A stretch of DNA of 64,000 bases from Deminuibacter soli (GCF_003412455.1 NZ_QTJU01000007.1:124001-188000), one strand, 5' to 3'. Shown: positions 1 to 9,263, numbered from the stretch's first letter. A program made the numbers and translations. The notes: a model not told the origin generated them from the letters alone.

Positions 1-1
1 C

Positions 2-679
2 CTGGTGCAGCAGGCGGCAGCGGTTGGTGAACTGTGCCGCAGGTACAATTGCCTGTACCTGGTAGATGCCTGCCAGTCTGTAGGGCAGCTGCCCGTAGAT
101 ATACAGGCAATCGGCTGTGATTTTTTAACCGCCACAGGCCGTAAGTTTTTGCGTGGTCCGCGCGGTACAGGTTTTTTATATGTGAGCGACCGGGTGCTAT
201 CAGAAAAACTGGAACCATTGTACATTGATATGCGTGGCGCTGCATGGACTGGCGCTGACCAATACACTACCCGTACAGATGCCCGGCGTTTTGAAACCTG
301 GGAACTGCCGTATGCAGCCTTAACCGGTTTAACCGAAGCCATGCATTATGCCATGGAGCTGGGTTTGGAATACATTGCCACACGCAATCACATGCTGAGC
401 AGCCTGCTGCGCAAACAGCTGGCCACTGTGCCCGGCGTGCAGGTGTTAGACAGGGGTACGGAGCAGTGCAGCATTGTTACGTTTACGCGCGCAGGATTTA
501 GCCAGGAACAACTGGAAGCCCTTTTACATACACATGCCATCCGTTATTCAGTAACATCCAAAACATCTGCGCAGATTGATTTTTCGGCAAAGGGCATTGA
601 ATGGGCCATCCGTTTGTCACCGCATTACTTTAATACCGAAGCCGAAATTAACAGGGTGAGTGCAGTGCTGCAGGCCTGA
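2..679 (+). CDS. Class V aminotransferase, C-terminal part (5' end outside window)
   Basis: The reading frame is open at the left edge, so only the C-terminal part (about 225 residues) is present. It shows the PLP fold of class V aminotransferases and cysteine desulfurases: an Asp in LVDACQSVGQ that would contact the pyridine nitrogen, then TGRKFLRGPRGTGF, whose Lys is the expected Schiff-base residue. The small C-terminal domain follows. The R-G-P-R-G-T-G stretch is typical of isopenicillin-epimerase/EgtE-like or SufS-like members. No catalytic-loop Cys is recognisable in the visible part, so a desulfurase role is not supported. The substrate is unknown and no partner gene is visible. Confidence 0.85.
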   Translation: MVQQAAAVGELCRRYNCLYLVDACQSVGQLPVDIQAIGCDFLTATGRKFLRGPRGTGFLYVSDRVLSEKLEPLYIDMRGAAWTGADQYTTRTDARRFETWELPYAALTGLTEAMHYAMELGLEYIATRNHMLSSLLRKQLATVPGVQVLDRGTEQCSIVTFTRAGFSQEQLEALLHTHAIRYSVTSKTSAQIDFSAKGIEWAIRLSPHYFNTEAEINRVSAVLQA

Positions 680-1058
680 ACCACTACCACATCCGGACGC
701 TTACCTAAACGACACCGGCTGCAAAAGCAATTAAAAAGATACAGTGTTTGTGCAGTTGTTTTTTTTTCCTGCATAAAGCGCTGTGTCTTTTGTATTTACT
801 GCATTGCAGCGTTTCGCCCGGAAATTTATTACAACCCGTTGCTTGCATTTTTCATTTTCATTTGCCAACTTTACATCGCTTTAACTCCATCCTTTCAAAG
901 CGTATTATCTGTCGCTGTTACCTCCGCTTTACCGGTTTTATCTATTGGTATAATCTATGGGCAGGCTGCCCGGGTTACTGTAATTGTTATTGCTGCAGCA
1001 ACAATGCTGTGTGCCTGACTGTGCTTTGCGTAAACCATTCACTGCAAAATCCAGCTGT
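680..1058. other. Intergenic stretch, no gene seen
   Basis: About 380 bases between the aminotransferase stop and the lipoprotein start. It is T-rich in the first half. Open frames cross it on the plus strand, but their translations are Cys/Leu-rich and unlike a protein family, and the lipoprotein signal only begins at 1059. No convincing terminator, RNA gene or promoter pair was found. Confidence 0.5.
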
Positions 1059-1793
1059 ATGAAATACTATTTACCTTACCGTTTATTGGCTGCGTGCATG
1101 CTTGTAGCATTGTTCACCGGCTGTAAAAAGAATTGTGATGTGATTGCAGGTCAACCAGGCTGCAGGGTAGAAAAGATCAAGGGTAACGTGGGTTCGTTTG
1201 ATGATTCCCTGTTTTTTACCTACAACCAGCAAGGGAACCCGGTTTCCATTAAAAAGAGTTTTACCGCTACCGGTTATCCTGATGTATTGTTCAGGTATGA
1301 TCAGCACAACAGGCTTATTCAGCATATCGGGTATTACAGCGATGTGTCGTTTGAAACCTGGCACGACTATGTGTATAACCTGCAAAACCAGATTGTACAG
1401 GATACCCAGTATGTATTCGGGGAATGGGCCAACGGTGTAAGGCTGTCTTATCATCACCGTTATATTTTTAAATATACCTATGATGGCATGGGCAGGATGG
1501 CTACATGGACGTTTATAGATGATGCCAACAACTCGAGCGTAACCACGTATACCTATGACAGCAACGGCAACCTGGTGAATGGTAAAACCTACGACAACAG
1601 GAAAAACATCCGGTCTACCAATAAAATATGGATGTTTCTCGATCATGATTACAGTGTAAACAATGTAGTGCCTGCCGGCCCGTATAACAACCAGTGGCTG
1701 CCCCTGCACCTGGGCAGTCCCGGGAAGCTGTATGCAGGCTCGTTTGCAGGCTTTGCTTACAGTGATATTGATATTACTTATTCCTGCAGGTAA
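1059..1793 (+). CDS. Hypothetical lipoprotein with YD/RHS-like sequence
   Basis: A 244-residue protein. I place the start at the ATG at 1059 because it gives a proper lipoprotein signal, with a Lys/Tyr/Arg n-region, a hydrophobic core and lipobox LFTGC with Cys22. A longer frame upstream has no signal. The mature part repeats short aromatic-Asp units such as FTYNQQGNPV, FRYDQHNRL and YTYDSNGNL. These resemble the YD repeats of RHS proteins and the DUF4595-type lipoproteins common in Bacteroidota. It is probably anchored in the outer or inner membrane, facing the periplasm or the cell surface. No function is known. It stands alone, convergent with the MBL-fold gene. Confidence 0.75.
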   Translation: MKYYLPYRLLAACMLVALFTGCKKNCDVIAGQPGCRVEKIKGNVGSFDDSLFFTYNQQGNPVSIKKSFTATGYPDVLFRYDQHNRLIQHIGYYSDVSFETWHDYVYNLQNQIVQDTQYVFGEWANGVRLSYHHRYIFKYTYDGMGRMATWTFIDDANNSSVTTYTYDSNGNLVNGKTYDNRKNIRSTNKIWMFLDHDYSVNNVVPAGPYNNQWLPLHLGSPGKLYAGSFAGFAYSDIDITYSCR

Positions 1794-1823
1794 TAGCGCG
1801 GATTGTATGGTTTTGAATAAAAT

Positions 1824-1851
1824 GGCCCGGCTGCAGTAATGCGGCCGGGCC
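1824..1851. terminator. Hairpin between convergent genes
   Basis: A perfect 8-bp GC stem (GGCCCGGC / GCCGGGCC) with a 12-nt loop lies 30 bases after the lipoprotein stop and 25 bases before the end of the opposing MBL gene. There is no clear U-tract on either side. It is probably a shared bidirectional terminator, inferred from position and stem strength. Confidence 0.5.
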
Positions 1852-1875
1852 TGCTATTGCAATGTAAGGGTGCGC

Positions 1876-2634
1876 TTATTTTTGGGGATACCAGTTGCGC
1901 AAACGCACTTCGATGTTTTTATTGCCTTCGTTCACGAGTTTTTTAAATTCATTTACATCGCTTAAACCGTTTTGCCCGCGGTAGTGATAGGGGTAAACGA
2001 TCGCCGGTTTAAATGCCAGTACAGCGTCTGCTGCATGCGGTACATCCATGGTGTAGGGCAGGTTCATACAAACAAAAGCCACATCAATGTTTTTGAGTGC
2101 GCGCATCTCGGGAATGCCCTCTGTATCGCCGGAGAGGTAAATGTTTTTGCCCCCAATGCCCAGTATATAACCATTGCCGCGGCCTTTGGGATGTTTGGCA
2201 TCTGGTCCGCCGGGAATATTATACATCGGAATGGCATGAATGGAAATACCGGCCTGCGTGGTAGTGCCGTCATTGTTTACCACTACCATGTGTGCTTTAT
2301 CAGCCTCCGGCATTTTATCTGCTACTGCCTGAGGTACCACAAGTATAGTAGATGCGGTTTTAACTGCGTCCATGTTTTTGGGATCAAAATGATCGCCATG
2401 AATGTCGGTGATAATGATAACATCGGGTGCTGCCAATCCTTTAAACAGGTCAGCGCCGCCCGAAGGGTCTGCATAAATGGTTTTGCCGGCTACAGTGAGT
2501 ACAAGGCTTGCATGTTCTACAGGCTGTATGGTTAACGGGCCTTTGCTGGTGGCAATATTGTCGGGCGCACTTAACTGGGCCTGTGTTTTACCTACCAGCA
2601 AAACAAGGAGGCAGGTGAGAATTCGTGTTTTCAT
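1876..2634 (-). CDS. Exported MBL-fold metal-dependent hydrolase (UPF0173-like)
   Basis: 252 residues with an N-terminal signal peptide ending near GKTQAQ. The metallo-beta-lactamase fold shows in IITDIHGDHFD (the H-x-D-H metal motif), a later SGDTEG with the bridging Asp, and a C-terminal PYHYRGQNG carrying the last His. This arrangement fits the UlaG-like/UPF0173 branch rather than true beta-lactamases. It likely hydrolyses a phosphoester or lactone in the periplasm; the substrate is unknown. It is monocistronic and convergent with the preceding lipoprotein. Confidence 0.85.
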   Translation of the reverse strand: MKTRILTCLLVLLVGKTQAQLSAPDNIATSKGPLTIQPVEHASLVLTVAGKTIYADPSGGADLFKGLAAPDVIIITDIHGDHFDPKNMDAVKTASTILVVPQAVADKMPEADKAHMVVVNNDGTTTQAGISIHAIPMYNIPGGPDAKHPKGRGNGYILGIGGKNIYLSGDTEGIPEMRALKNIDVAFVCMNLPYTMDVPHAADAVLAFKPAIVYPYHYRGQNGLSDVNEFKKLVNEGNKNIEVRLRNWYPQK

Positions 2635-3040
2635 GTATGTGAATTGTGCGATAAATGTAAGGCCTTTTTCACTTGCCGGGAAAATGCTGTGGCTAAAGCC
2701 GGTAACAATGTTGAACGGTAGTTTGATGGTGCGATAGCCTGATTGCTGCTATTGTTTCTTATGCGGTAGGTTGGCAAAGATAAGGGCGGTGCAGGGGTGT
2801 CATGCAGGCTAGAGGAATGTATATATGCTGTGTGTTCGTGTAATATTTATCGGCTAATGCGGCAAACAATTCGCTGAAACAAACGCGGCGTTACTGCATG
2901 CATGCCGCAGCCTGCTGTGCAATGTAAATTTTAGGTTAACTGTTTGCTTCATGGCAGGCCGTGGTTTGTTGAATATATAAATATCTGATCTTTAAACTTT
3001 CTGATTAAAATTTTGTCACACGGCGATACAATTACAGCTT
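2635..3040. other. Intergenic region between divergent genes
   Basis: About 400 bases separating the divergently transcribed MBL hydrolase and phospholipase C genes. The right-hand 100 bases are AT-rich and contain a TTTG near 2965 followed by TAAACTTT near 2992, a poor match to the Bacteroidota TTTG/TAnnTTTG promoter. No open frame is convincing. Confidence 0.4.
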
Positions 3041-5581
3041 ATGGATACCAGGCGTGAATTTCTGCGAAAATCAATGTTATTATCCGGCGCAGCGGGCTTC
3101 TCCAATCTTTTGCCAGGCTCTATTCAAAGGGCGCTTGCTATTGATCCTGCCCCGGGCAGTACTTTTCTTGATGCGGAACATATAGTAATACTGATGCAGG
3201 AAAACCGCTCGTTTGATCATTGTTTCGGTACGTTACGCGGCGTGCGCGGGTTTAACGATCCCAGGGCCATCCGTTTGCCAAATGATAAGCCCGTATGGTT
3301 TCAAAGCAATGCTGCAGGTGAAACGTATGCACCATTCAGACTGGACATCCGTGATACTAAGATAACCTGGATGGGATCGTTGCCGCATTCACGCGCCAGC
3401 CAGGTAGATGCACATAACCAGGGCAAATACGACCAATGGTTGATAGCCAAAGCATCGGGCAACAAGGCATATGCCGGTATGCCACTTACCATGGGGTATT
3501 ACTCCAGGGAAGACCTGCCCTTTAACTATGCCATGGCAGATGCATTCACTATTTGTGACCAGAACTTTTGTTCTGCCATGACCAGCACCACACCCAACCG
3601 TTCTTTTTTCTGGACAGGCAAAATTACGCATGAAGAAAACGGTATACCCAAGGCCAATATCCGCAACGATGATTTCAGCTATGGTAAAATGGACTGGAAA
3701 ACCTTTCCTGAATTACTGGAAGCAAATGGCATTGCCTGGAAATTTTACCAGAATGCGTTGAGCTGCGGCGGTGGTTTTGAAGGAGAAGAACGTTCCTGGC
3801 TGTCGAACTTTGGCTGCAACCTGCTGGAGTTTTTTAAACCGTACAATGTAAAGTTCGCGCCGCAGTATATTAAGGCTTTACAAAAACAGGCCGATACATT
3901 GCCCGGTGAAATCAATAAACTGCAGGAAGAAAGTCCTTCAGATGAAGATACTGCTGCGAAGATCAAAGCTGCGATACAGAAAAAACAGGAAGTGCTTTCC
4001 AAAGCACAGGATGAATTGCTGCAGTGGAATGCTGCGAAGTTTGAAAAGCTTTCTCCTGAAGAGCAGCGCCTGTTCTTTAATGCGTTTACCGTAAATGAGA
4101 AAGATCCTGATTACCGTTCCATTACTTCATTGACTTATGAAGAAAATGGTGCTTCCCGTACACTGAAAGTACCCAAGGGCGATTTGCTGCACCAGTTCAG
4201 GAGTGATGTAGAGAACAATCAGCTGCCAACCGTATCGTGGCTGGCTGCACCGCAGAATTTCTCTGATCATCCCAGTGCGCCCTGGTATGGTGCATGGTAT
4301 GTGTCTGAAGTACTCGACATTCTCACCAAAAATCCGGAAGTATGGAAGAAGACCATCTTCATTGTTACCTACGATGAAAATGATGGTTACTTTGATCATG
4401 TGCCGCCGTTTTCTATTCCCGATAACAACAAACCGGGCACAGGCAAATGCTCGGCCGGTATTGAAACTGAAATAGAATTTGTTCGTCTCGAAAATGAACT
4501 GAAACAAGGTGTTCCGAAGAAACAGGCCCGTGAAGGCGCTATAGGACTGGGTTTCAGGGTGCCAATGATCATTGCATCGCCCTGGAGCCGTGGTGGTAAA
4601 GTGTGTTCGCAGCTGTTTGATCATACTTCTACACTGCAATTCCTTGAGACATTTGTAAATAAGAAATTCAATAAGTCTATCCATGTAGACAATATCAGCC
4701 AGTGGCGCCGCACGATCTGCGGTGATCTTACTACTGCATTTACGCCGTTCAACAATAGCCAGCTGGAGCGCATTCCTTTCCTCGAAAGAAATACGCATGT
4801 GGAAAATATTTTCAATGCCCGGTTTAAACAGGAGCCTGCAGGTTACAGGCAGGTAACTGACAATGATGTGCAGGCATTTGTTACAGCGCCTGCCAGCGCT
4901 GGCGTAATGCCCAGGCAGGAGCCGGGTGTTCGGCCATCTGCTGCGCTGCCTTATGAGTTGCATACCAATGGTCAGCTGAGTGATGACCGGAAAAAGTTTG
5001 TACTTCGTTTACAGGCCGGTAATGCAGTGTGGAAAGGCCAGGCAGCAGGGGCCCCTTTTTCAGTTTATGCGCCTGGCAAATATGAAGGCCAGGGTAATGA
5101 GGCAACAGAAACAAGCCGGGTATGGTCGTTTGCTGCCAAAGCAGGTGATACCTTAACCTATGAATGGCCGCTGCATGCTTTTGAAAACAAACAATATCAT
5201 TTGCGTGCTTATGGCCCCAATGGGTTTTACCGCGAGTTCAAAGGCACGGCCAACGACCAGCTGCTGGCTGAATGCAGTTATGAAAGCAAGGGCAGGGCAG
5301 ATGTGCTAACCGGCAACATCGTGCTGCATTTGCGCAATGCCGCTGCAACAAAAAGCTGCACAGTACAACTCAAACATGGCAGCACAGGCAAGCTGTTGCA
5401 ATCAGTAAACATTGGTGCAGGTAAAACGGAATCCGTTGTCGTAAATCTTGATACATCGCACCAGTGGTACGATGTGCAGTTATCCATAGACGGTACACCT
5501 GAATTCTTCCGCCATTATTGCGGCAGGGTAGAGACAGGGAAGGAAGGGGTCACTGACCCGGTGATGGGTGGGGTGGTGTAA
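3041..5581 (+). CDS. Tat-exported phosphocholine-type phospholipase C
   Basis: 846 residues, longer than the roughly 690-730 of Pseudomonas PlcN/PlcH. The N-terminus has a Tat signal (RREFLRK then a hydrophobic stretch). The phosphoesterase domain begins with IVILMQENRSFDHCFG (Glu54-Asn55) and contains TSTTPNRSFFWTG near residue 183. Two C-terminal beta domains (about 630-730 and 735-840) match the DUF756-like repeats of this family. An extra Lys/Glu/Gln-rich, coiled-coil-like stretch at about 280-335 accounts for part of the added length. The enzyme should split phosphatidylcholine-like lipids or sphingomyelin outside the cytoplasm. A strong terminator follows, so it is probably monocistronic. 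Confidence 0.93.
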   Translation: MDTRREFLRKSMLLSGAAGFSNLLPGSIQRALAIDPAPGSTFLDAEHIVILMQENRSFDHCFGTLRGVRGFNDPRAIRLPNDKPVWFQSNAAGETYAPFRLDIRDTKITWMGSLPHSRASQVDAHNQGKYDQWLIAKASGNKAYAGMPLTMGYYSREDLPFNYAMADAFTICDQNFCSAMTSTTPNRSFFWTGKITHEENGIPKANIRNDDFSYGKMDWKTFPELLEANGIAWKFYQNALSCGGGFEGEERSWLSNFGCNLLEFFKPYNVKFAPQYIKALQKQADTLPGEINKLQEESPSDEDTAAKIKAAIQKKQEVLSKAQDELLQWNAAKFEKLSPEEQRLFFNAFTVNEKDPDYRSITSLTYEENGASRTLKVPKGDLLHQFRSDVENNQLPTVSWLAAPQNFSDHPSAPWYGAWYVSEVLDILTKNPEVWKKTIFIVTYDENDGYFDHVPPFSIPDNNKPGTGKCSAGIETEIEFVRLENELKQGVPKKQAREGAIGLGFRVPMIIASPWSRGGKVCSQLFDHTSTLQFLETFVNKKFNKSIHVDNISQWRRTICGDLTTAFTPFNNSQLERIPFLERNTHVENIFNARFKQEPAGYRQVTDNDVQAFVTAPASAGVMPRQEPGVRPSAALPYELHTNGQLSDDRKKFVLRLQAGNAVWKGQAAGAPFSVYAPGKYEGQGNEATETSRVWSFAAKAGDTLTYEWPLHAFENKQYHLRAYGPNGFYREFKGTANDQLLAECSYESKGRADVLTGNIVLHLRNAAATKSCTVQLKHGSTGKLLQSVNIGAGKTESVVVNLDTSHQWYDVQLSIDGTPEFFRHYCGRVETGKEGVTDPVMGGVV

Positions 5582-5620
5582 TAGAGAATTTGTTACACCC
5601 CTCCAATAAGTGCAAGCAAA

Positions 5621-5655
5621 CACAAAGGATCGCTGAAAGGGATCCTTTGTGTTTT
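5621..5655 (+). terminator. Rho-independent terminator of the phospholipase gene
   Basis: A perfect 11-bp stem (CACAAAGGATC / GATCCTTTGTG) around a 9-nt loop is followed directly by TTTT. It lies 40 bases past the phospholipase stop and just before the end of the convergent EamA gene. Confidence 0.85.
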
Positions 5656-5689
5656 GATCACGACCTGCACCCTGCTACGGAATGATGCT

Positions 5690-6610
5690 TTACTCGGCTA
5701 TTTTGCTCTTATTGGACTGTGTAATTACCACACCCGCTATCACTACCACCAGTGCGATCAGCTGAAACAACGTTACCTGCTCAGACGCAACCAGCCAACC
5801 GATAAACACAGCGATAACCGGGTTCACGTATGTATGGGTACTGACGATAGCAGGCGGTTGTACAGTAAGTAACCAGTTAAAAGCAAGGTAGGCTACCAGG
5901 GAGCCCATGACTGTGAGATAGGCCACACCCGCCCATGCGGTGCAGGCAACATTGCCGGAGAATACTGCCGGCCATTCACCATGAATAACCGCCACCACAC
6001 CAGAAAACAGACCTGCCGCCAGCAACTGCACGGCACTATGAACAGAAGTACCGGTTTTTGAAGTGAGCCGGTAGTTGGCATACAATGCACCCGCCACCCA
6101 GGCCACGGCACTGAGCAGCGTGATAATGGTGCCGAGCACAGGCCTTGAAGTAGCGGTAGCACCAGCCGGTGTAAAACACGCAAAGAGGGCAATACCTGCA
6201 AACCCTATCAACAGGCCGATAATGATCCACTTGCTGGAGAAGTAAGACTTCCACCTGGCCTTATCCAGCAGGATAAAAAACAGCGGCTCCGTAGCCATGA
6301 TTACCGCAGCACTGCCGGAGCTGATGTATTTTTCCCCCACTACTACCAGCCCCGTACCACCGCTGAGCATCAGTATGCCGCTAATAATGAGCACCCGCCA
6401 GTCCTTACCTGCAGGCCACACCTTTTTGGTAGCCAGCGCCCACACCGAGAGAATGGTCCCGGCAGCCAGGTACCGCATAGCGGAGATGGCAAAAGGCCCA
6501 AAGCCCTTTACAGCGTAAGCAATAGCCAGGTAAGTAGTACCCCAAATGAAATACACGGCAATAAATGCCAGTATGAGCAGTGCGCGTGGTGGTTTTTTCT
6601 GTTGCCGCAT
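5690..6610 (-). CDS. EamA-family (DMT) inner-membrane transporter
   Basis: 306 residues with about ten hydrophobic helices arranged as two EamA halves. The first half starts with AVYFIWGTTYLAIAYA, the typical W-G-T-T/S of YedA/RhaT-like permeases. The second half ends with a conserved helix before the short charged tail. Members export or exchange small metabolites and the substrate cannot be read from sequence. It is divergent from a CGNR-type regulator with only 88 bases between them, which suggests that the regulator controls it. Confidence 0.9.
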   Translation of the reverse strand: MRQQKKPPRALLILAFIAVYFIWGTTYLAIAYAVKGFGPFAISAMRYLAAGTILSVWALATKKVWPAGKDWRVLIISGILMLSGGTGLVVVGEKYISSGSAAVIMATEPLFFILLDKARWKSYFSSKWIIIGLLIGFAGIALFACFTPAGATATSRPVLGTIITLLSAVAWVAGALYANYRLTSKTGTSVHSAVQLLAAGLFSGVVAVIHGEWPAVFSGNVACTAWAGVAYLTVMGSLVAYLAFNWLLTVQPPAIVSTHTYVNPVIAVFIGWLVASEQVTLFQLIALVVVIAGVVITQSNKSKIAE

Positions 6611-6624
6611 GTTAAACCGTTAAA

Positions 6625-6655
6625 AGGTGTTTTACTAGTGTTAATGACAACACCT
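6625..6655. promoter_or_regulatory. Inverted repeat in the EamA/CGNR divergent promoter region
   Basis: AGGTGTT (6625-6631) and AACACCT (6649-6655) form a perfect 7-bp inverted repeat with a 17-nt spacer, so the half-site centres are about 24 bases apart, roughly two helical turns. It sits between the two divergent starts. It is a candidate operator for the neighbouring CGNR regulator; only the repeat itself is observed. Confidence 0.35.
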
Positions 6656-6698
6656 GTAACAAATACTTTGCCGGTGTGATTTTTGTACTTTAAAGGGT

Positions 6699-7304
6699 AT
6701 GAAGACAATCACAACGGTTGAGACAATGACCCTGGATGGAGGGACTGCCTGCCTGGACTTTATAAATTCCGGGTATGACCGGGAGCACGGCGTCGTTGTG
6801 GAACGCTTACACAGTTATGAGGATTTGCTGGTACTGGCCGGCAGGATTGATCTCCTTGAACCCGCCATCCTGAAAACCCTGCACAGGCAGGTATCAAAAA
6901 GCCCTGCACTTGCAAACAAGGCCCTGGCCTTTGCCCGCCAGGCGCGGGTATTACTATACCAGCTCTTCACTGGTGAGACGGATATGTTACCCGAAGTAAA
7001 TACCCTATTTGCAGATGCGCTTCGCTACCGGGTACTTAAAAAAGGAGATGCCGGTCTAAGCTTTACGGCTGATGTGCTGCCGGCTGGTTTACCGGCGCCG
7101 GTTTGGCTACTGGTACTGGATGCATATTTGCTTATTGAACGCGGAGAGTTTCCACTGGTGCGCCAATGCCCGCGTTGTTCCTGGCTGTTTGTGGATAGAA
7201 GCAAAAGCCATCGCCGCAAATGGTGTTCAATGGAATCATGCGGTAACAGCCAGAAAACGAAAAGCTACTACCAGCGCAAAAAAGCCACCTCCGGCGATGA
7301 ATAG
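6699..7304 (+). CDS. CGNR zinc-finger transcriptional regulator
   Basis: 201 residues. The N-terminal part carries the ABATE/stress-response-like domain (GGTACLDFINSGYD). The C-terminal part (about 155-195) is the CGNR treble-clef-like zinc finger: CPRCSWLFVDRS, then RRKWCSMESCGN with the naming C-G-N and a basic tail. These proteins are proposed DNA-binding regulators in which the N-terminal domain senses a ligand. It is divergent from the EamA transporter, its probable target, and convergent with the hypothetical gene that follows. Confidence 0.88.
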   Translation: MKTITTVETMTLDGGTACLDFINSGYDREHGVVVERLHSYEDLLVLAGRIDLLEPAILKTLHRQVSKSPALANKALAFARQARVLLYQLFTGETDMLPEVNTLFADALRYRVLKKGDAGLSFTADVLPAGLPAPVWLLVLDAYLLIERGEFPLVRQCPRCSWLFVDRSKSHRRKWCSMESCGNSQKTKSYYQRKKATSGDE

Positions 7305-7346
7305 CCCTTTGCTATAAAACTTCAATCACGTAGTGCCTGCCAGTAC

Positions 7347-7946
7347 TTAGCCAGTGATGGAATTATTGCTAAATTGGTTGTGGCATTTGTTGTCAGCCAC
7401 GTATATAAACCGGCTTTGGGCTATATACGCCTGTAAAGCGCTGTCCATCTTTTCATCTAAAGAATGGAAATGCAGGTTGCCATATTGGCAAATGTGCCCG
7501 AGAAGTTGTTGTTCAGCATCGGTGAAGTGAATATAGGGCAAAGCTGCGTTACAACGGGTAAGCCACGATAGATGCCTGATGAAAACCGGCAATGCTGTTC
7601 TGTCAACCTGTAATGCTCCATTGAATTTCTTTCCGATTTTATTACTTGTTAAATACAGTTTTGCCTCTCTGGCGGCCTTATATTCTATATTGCGGTATTG
7701 CCAGGGTCTATCTGTATCGCCCAGAAATATTAATGAATCAATGTTAAAAAACTCAGTCATTTTCGCAAGTTGCTTGCCCATAGCCATAACATGGCTTCGA
7801 AATGACCTGGACGAAACAGTTAGCAGGTAACTTTTAAATACAGCGGGATAGTAAATTTCCTCTTCTTCTTTTTCATAGTTGTAGTTTCTTAAAGGAAAAA
7901 CTGCAAATGCATTTAAGCAGTCTGTTCGATTTATTTTGATAAGCAT
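7347..7946 (-). CDS. Hypothetical protein
   Basis: 199 residues, soluble, with no signal peptide or membrane segment. I do not recognise the family. Features visible are an acidic patch (EKEEEEIYYPAV), a basic middle with many Lys, and an aromatic-rich C-terminal half. It is on the same strand as the cupin and AraC genes upstream (about 60 and 460 bases away), so it may be read with them. The start at 7946 is the ATG that follows a clear intergenic gap. Confidence 0.6.
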   Translation of the reverse strand: MLIKINRTDCLNAFAVFPLRNYNYEKEEEEIYYPAVFKSYLLTVSSRSFRSHVMAMGKQLAKMTEFFNIDSLIFLGDTDRPWQYRNIEYKAAREAKLYLTSNKIGKKFNGALQVDRTALPVFIRHLSWLTRCNAALPYIHFTDAEQQLLGHICQYGNLHFHSLDEKMDSALQAYIAQSRFIYVADNKCHNQFSNNSITG

Positions 7947-8007
7947 TGTCAGTTTCTTCTTCTTAGGTTGAAACAGATATCGTCTCCGTTATAAAAAACT
8001 TGTTGGA

Positions 8008-8346
8008 TTAATCTCGCTCATCAAACTCCGTTTGCATGTCTTTACTTTCGATAGTCAGATTTACGCTTTGGTCACCTTTGGGAAAAGTCCGGTGCAAAAC
8101 ATTTCGTGGTACGAGCAACAATTGACCGGCTGTAAGTTCTACAAGGTGGCGCTCAAATTCTATAACAAGCACACCTTGAACGCCGATAAAAAGTTCATCC
8201 GAATTCGGGTGCCGGTGCCAGGGATAAGCTTTTTGCATTACCGACATACGCACCACCTGATCGTTTACCGTGCTTATGGTTGTATTGGAATAACTGCCTG
8301 TTACGGCTTTTAATATTTCATGAGGGTCGATAAGTGATAAGGCCAT
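8008..8346 (-). CDS. Small cupin-domain protein
   Basis: 112 residues forming a single cupin barrel. Motif 1 is WHRHPNSDELFIGVQG (two His and a Glu for the metal). Motif 2 is around PRNVLHRTFP with the last His. Such mono-cupins may be enzymes or metal/ligand sensors; nothing more specific can be said. It lies 56 bases downstream of the AraC-type regulator on the same strand and may be co-transcribed with it. Confidence 0.85.
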   Translation of the reverse strand: MALSLIDPHEILKAVTGSYSNTTISTVNDQVVRMSVMQKAYPWHRHPNSDELFIGVQGVLVIEFERHLVELTAGQLLLVPRNVLHRTFPKGDQSVNLTIESKDMQTEFDERD

Positions 8347-8402
8347 CAGGAATCATTTTGGCTGCATATTAAACCAATTTACCAGAACTGCAAGTCCTGG
8401 CA

Positions 8403-9263
8403 TTAAATTGTACCATTTGTTTTTCTGAATTGGGACGGGTTTACTCCTTTGTATTTTTTAAATACACGGTTCAGATGACTTTCATCGCTGAAATTAAATT
8501 CGTAAGCAATTTCGTTGATCCGCATATCGCTATGCAATAACCTTGTTTCTATTAGTCTTAATTTGTAATTGGCAATATAGCTCTGCAGGGTTTCGCCGGT
8601 TTGCTTTTTAAAATAACGGCCTAAATAATTCAGCGATATATTAAAATGCCCACTCAGTTTTTCTGCTTTTAAATTTTTCGGTTCAAGAATATTTTGCTGA
8701 ATATAATGCAGCATATCCAATACAGGTTCTCCGGTGTTTTCCTTAACATTTTTGGGAAGTTTCAGCGCAATATTTCTTGCCACAACGGTAATAACAGTAC
8801 TAACAATCTGTTCTGTAATACGACTGTAGTACAATTGCTGGTTGATTTGCTCGTTCAGTATACTTTCCACCAGTGAAGCAATCAATGGCTTGTCGGTTTT
8901 GTTTTTTAATATGCAACCGGGACGATGGCTGGCGTTTTGTAAAATGTATTCCACCTGTTTTACAGCATCCTTGTCCTTTCCCCATTTTTCATTTACATAC
9001 AGTTTGTTGAACCGGAGAAAGAAAAAAGTTGTAGGCACGGCGATATTAAATGAATATACATCCTGCGGGGTCAGTAAAAACAAATTTCCCTTGCGGTAGT
9101 TGAACTTGTTTTTGTTTACCGTTTGTATGCCTGTGCCCGCTATAATATAGATCAGTTCAAAAAAATTATTCCGCCTGGCAATTTTGGGAAAGTGCTGCAT
9201 TTCTTTCCATTCAATTTCATACGGCTTGTGTAGTGTTTCAATCTGCATGGTTGTAAAATACAA
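8403..9263 (-). CDS. AraC-family transcriptional regulator
   Basis: 286 residues. The N-terminal 130 or so look like a cupin-type sensor domain (NFFELIYIIAGTGIQTV, then GNLFLLTPQDVY). The C-terminal 100 hold the two helix-turn-helix units of AraC proteins: KAEKLSGHFNISLNYLGRYF and then INEIAYEFNFSDESHLNRVF with the usual KKYKGVNPSQFR close. The start may instead be the second Met (MQIETLHKP, 9248). It probably controls the downstream cupin or its own operon; the ligand is unknown. Confidence 0.9.
   Translation of the reverse strand: MYFTTMQIETLHKPYEIEWKEMQHFPKIARRNNFFELIYIIAGTGIQTVNKNKFNYRKGNLFLLTPQDVYSFNIAVPTTFFFLRFNKLYVNEKWGKDKDAVKQVEYILQNASHRPGCILKNKTDKPLIASLVESILNEQINQQLYYSRITEQIVSTVITVVARNIALKLPKNVKENTGEPVLDMLHYIQQNILEPKNLKAEKLSGHFNISLNYLGRYFKKQTGETLQSYIANYKLRLIETRLLHSDMRINEIAYEFNFSDESHLNRVFKKYKGVNPSQFRKTNGTI

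Noticed and set aside
748-1062. 104-codon plus-strand frame upstream of the YD-like lipoprotein
   Set aside because: The translation is Cys/Leu/Phe-rich without domain or signal, and the real gene begins at 1059.
4127-4963. 278-codon minus-strand frame inside the phospholipase gene
   Set aside because: The phospholipase on the plus strand has clear motifs across this whole stretch; the antisense frame has none.
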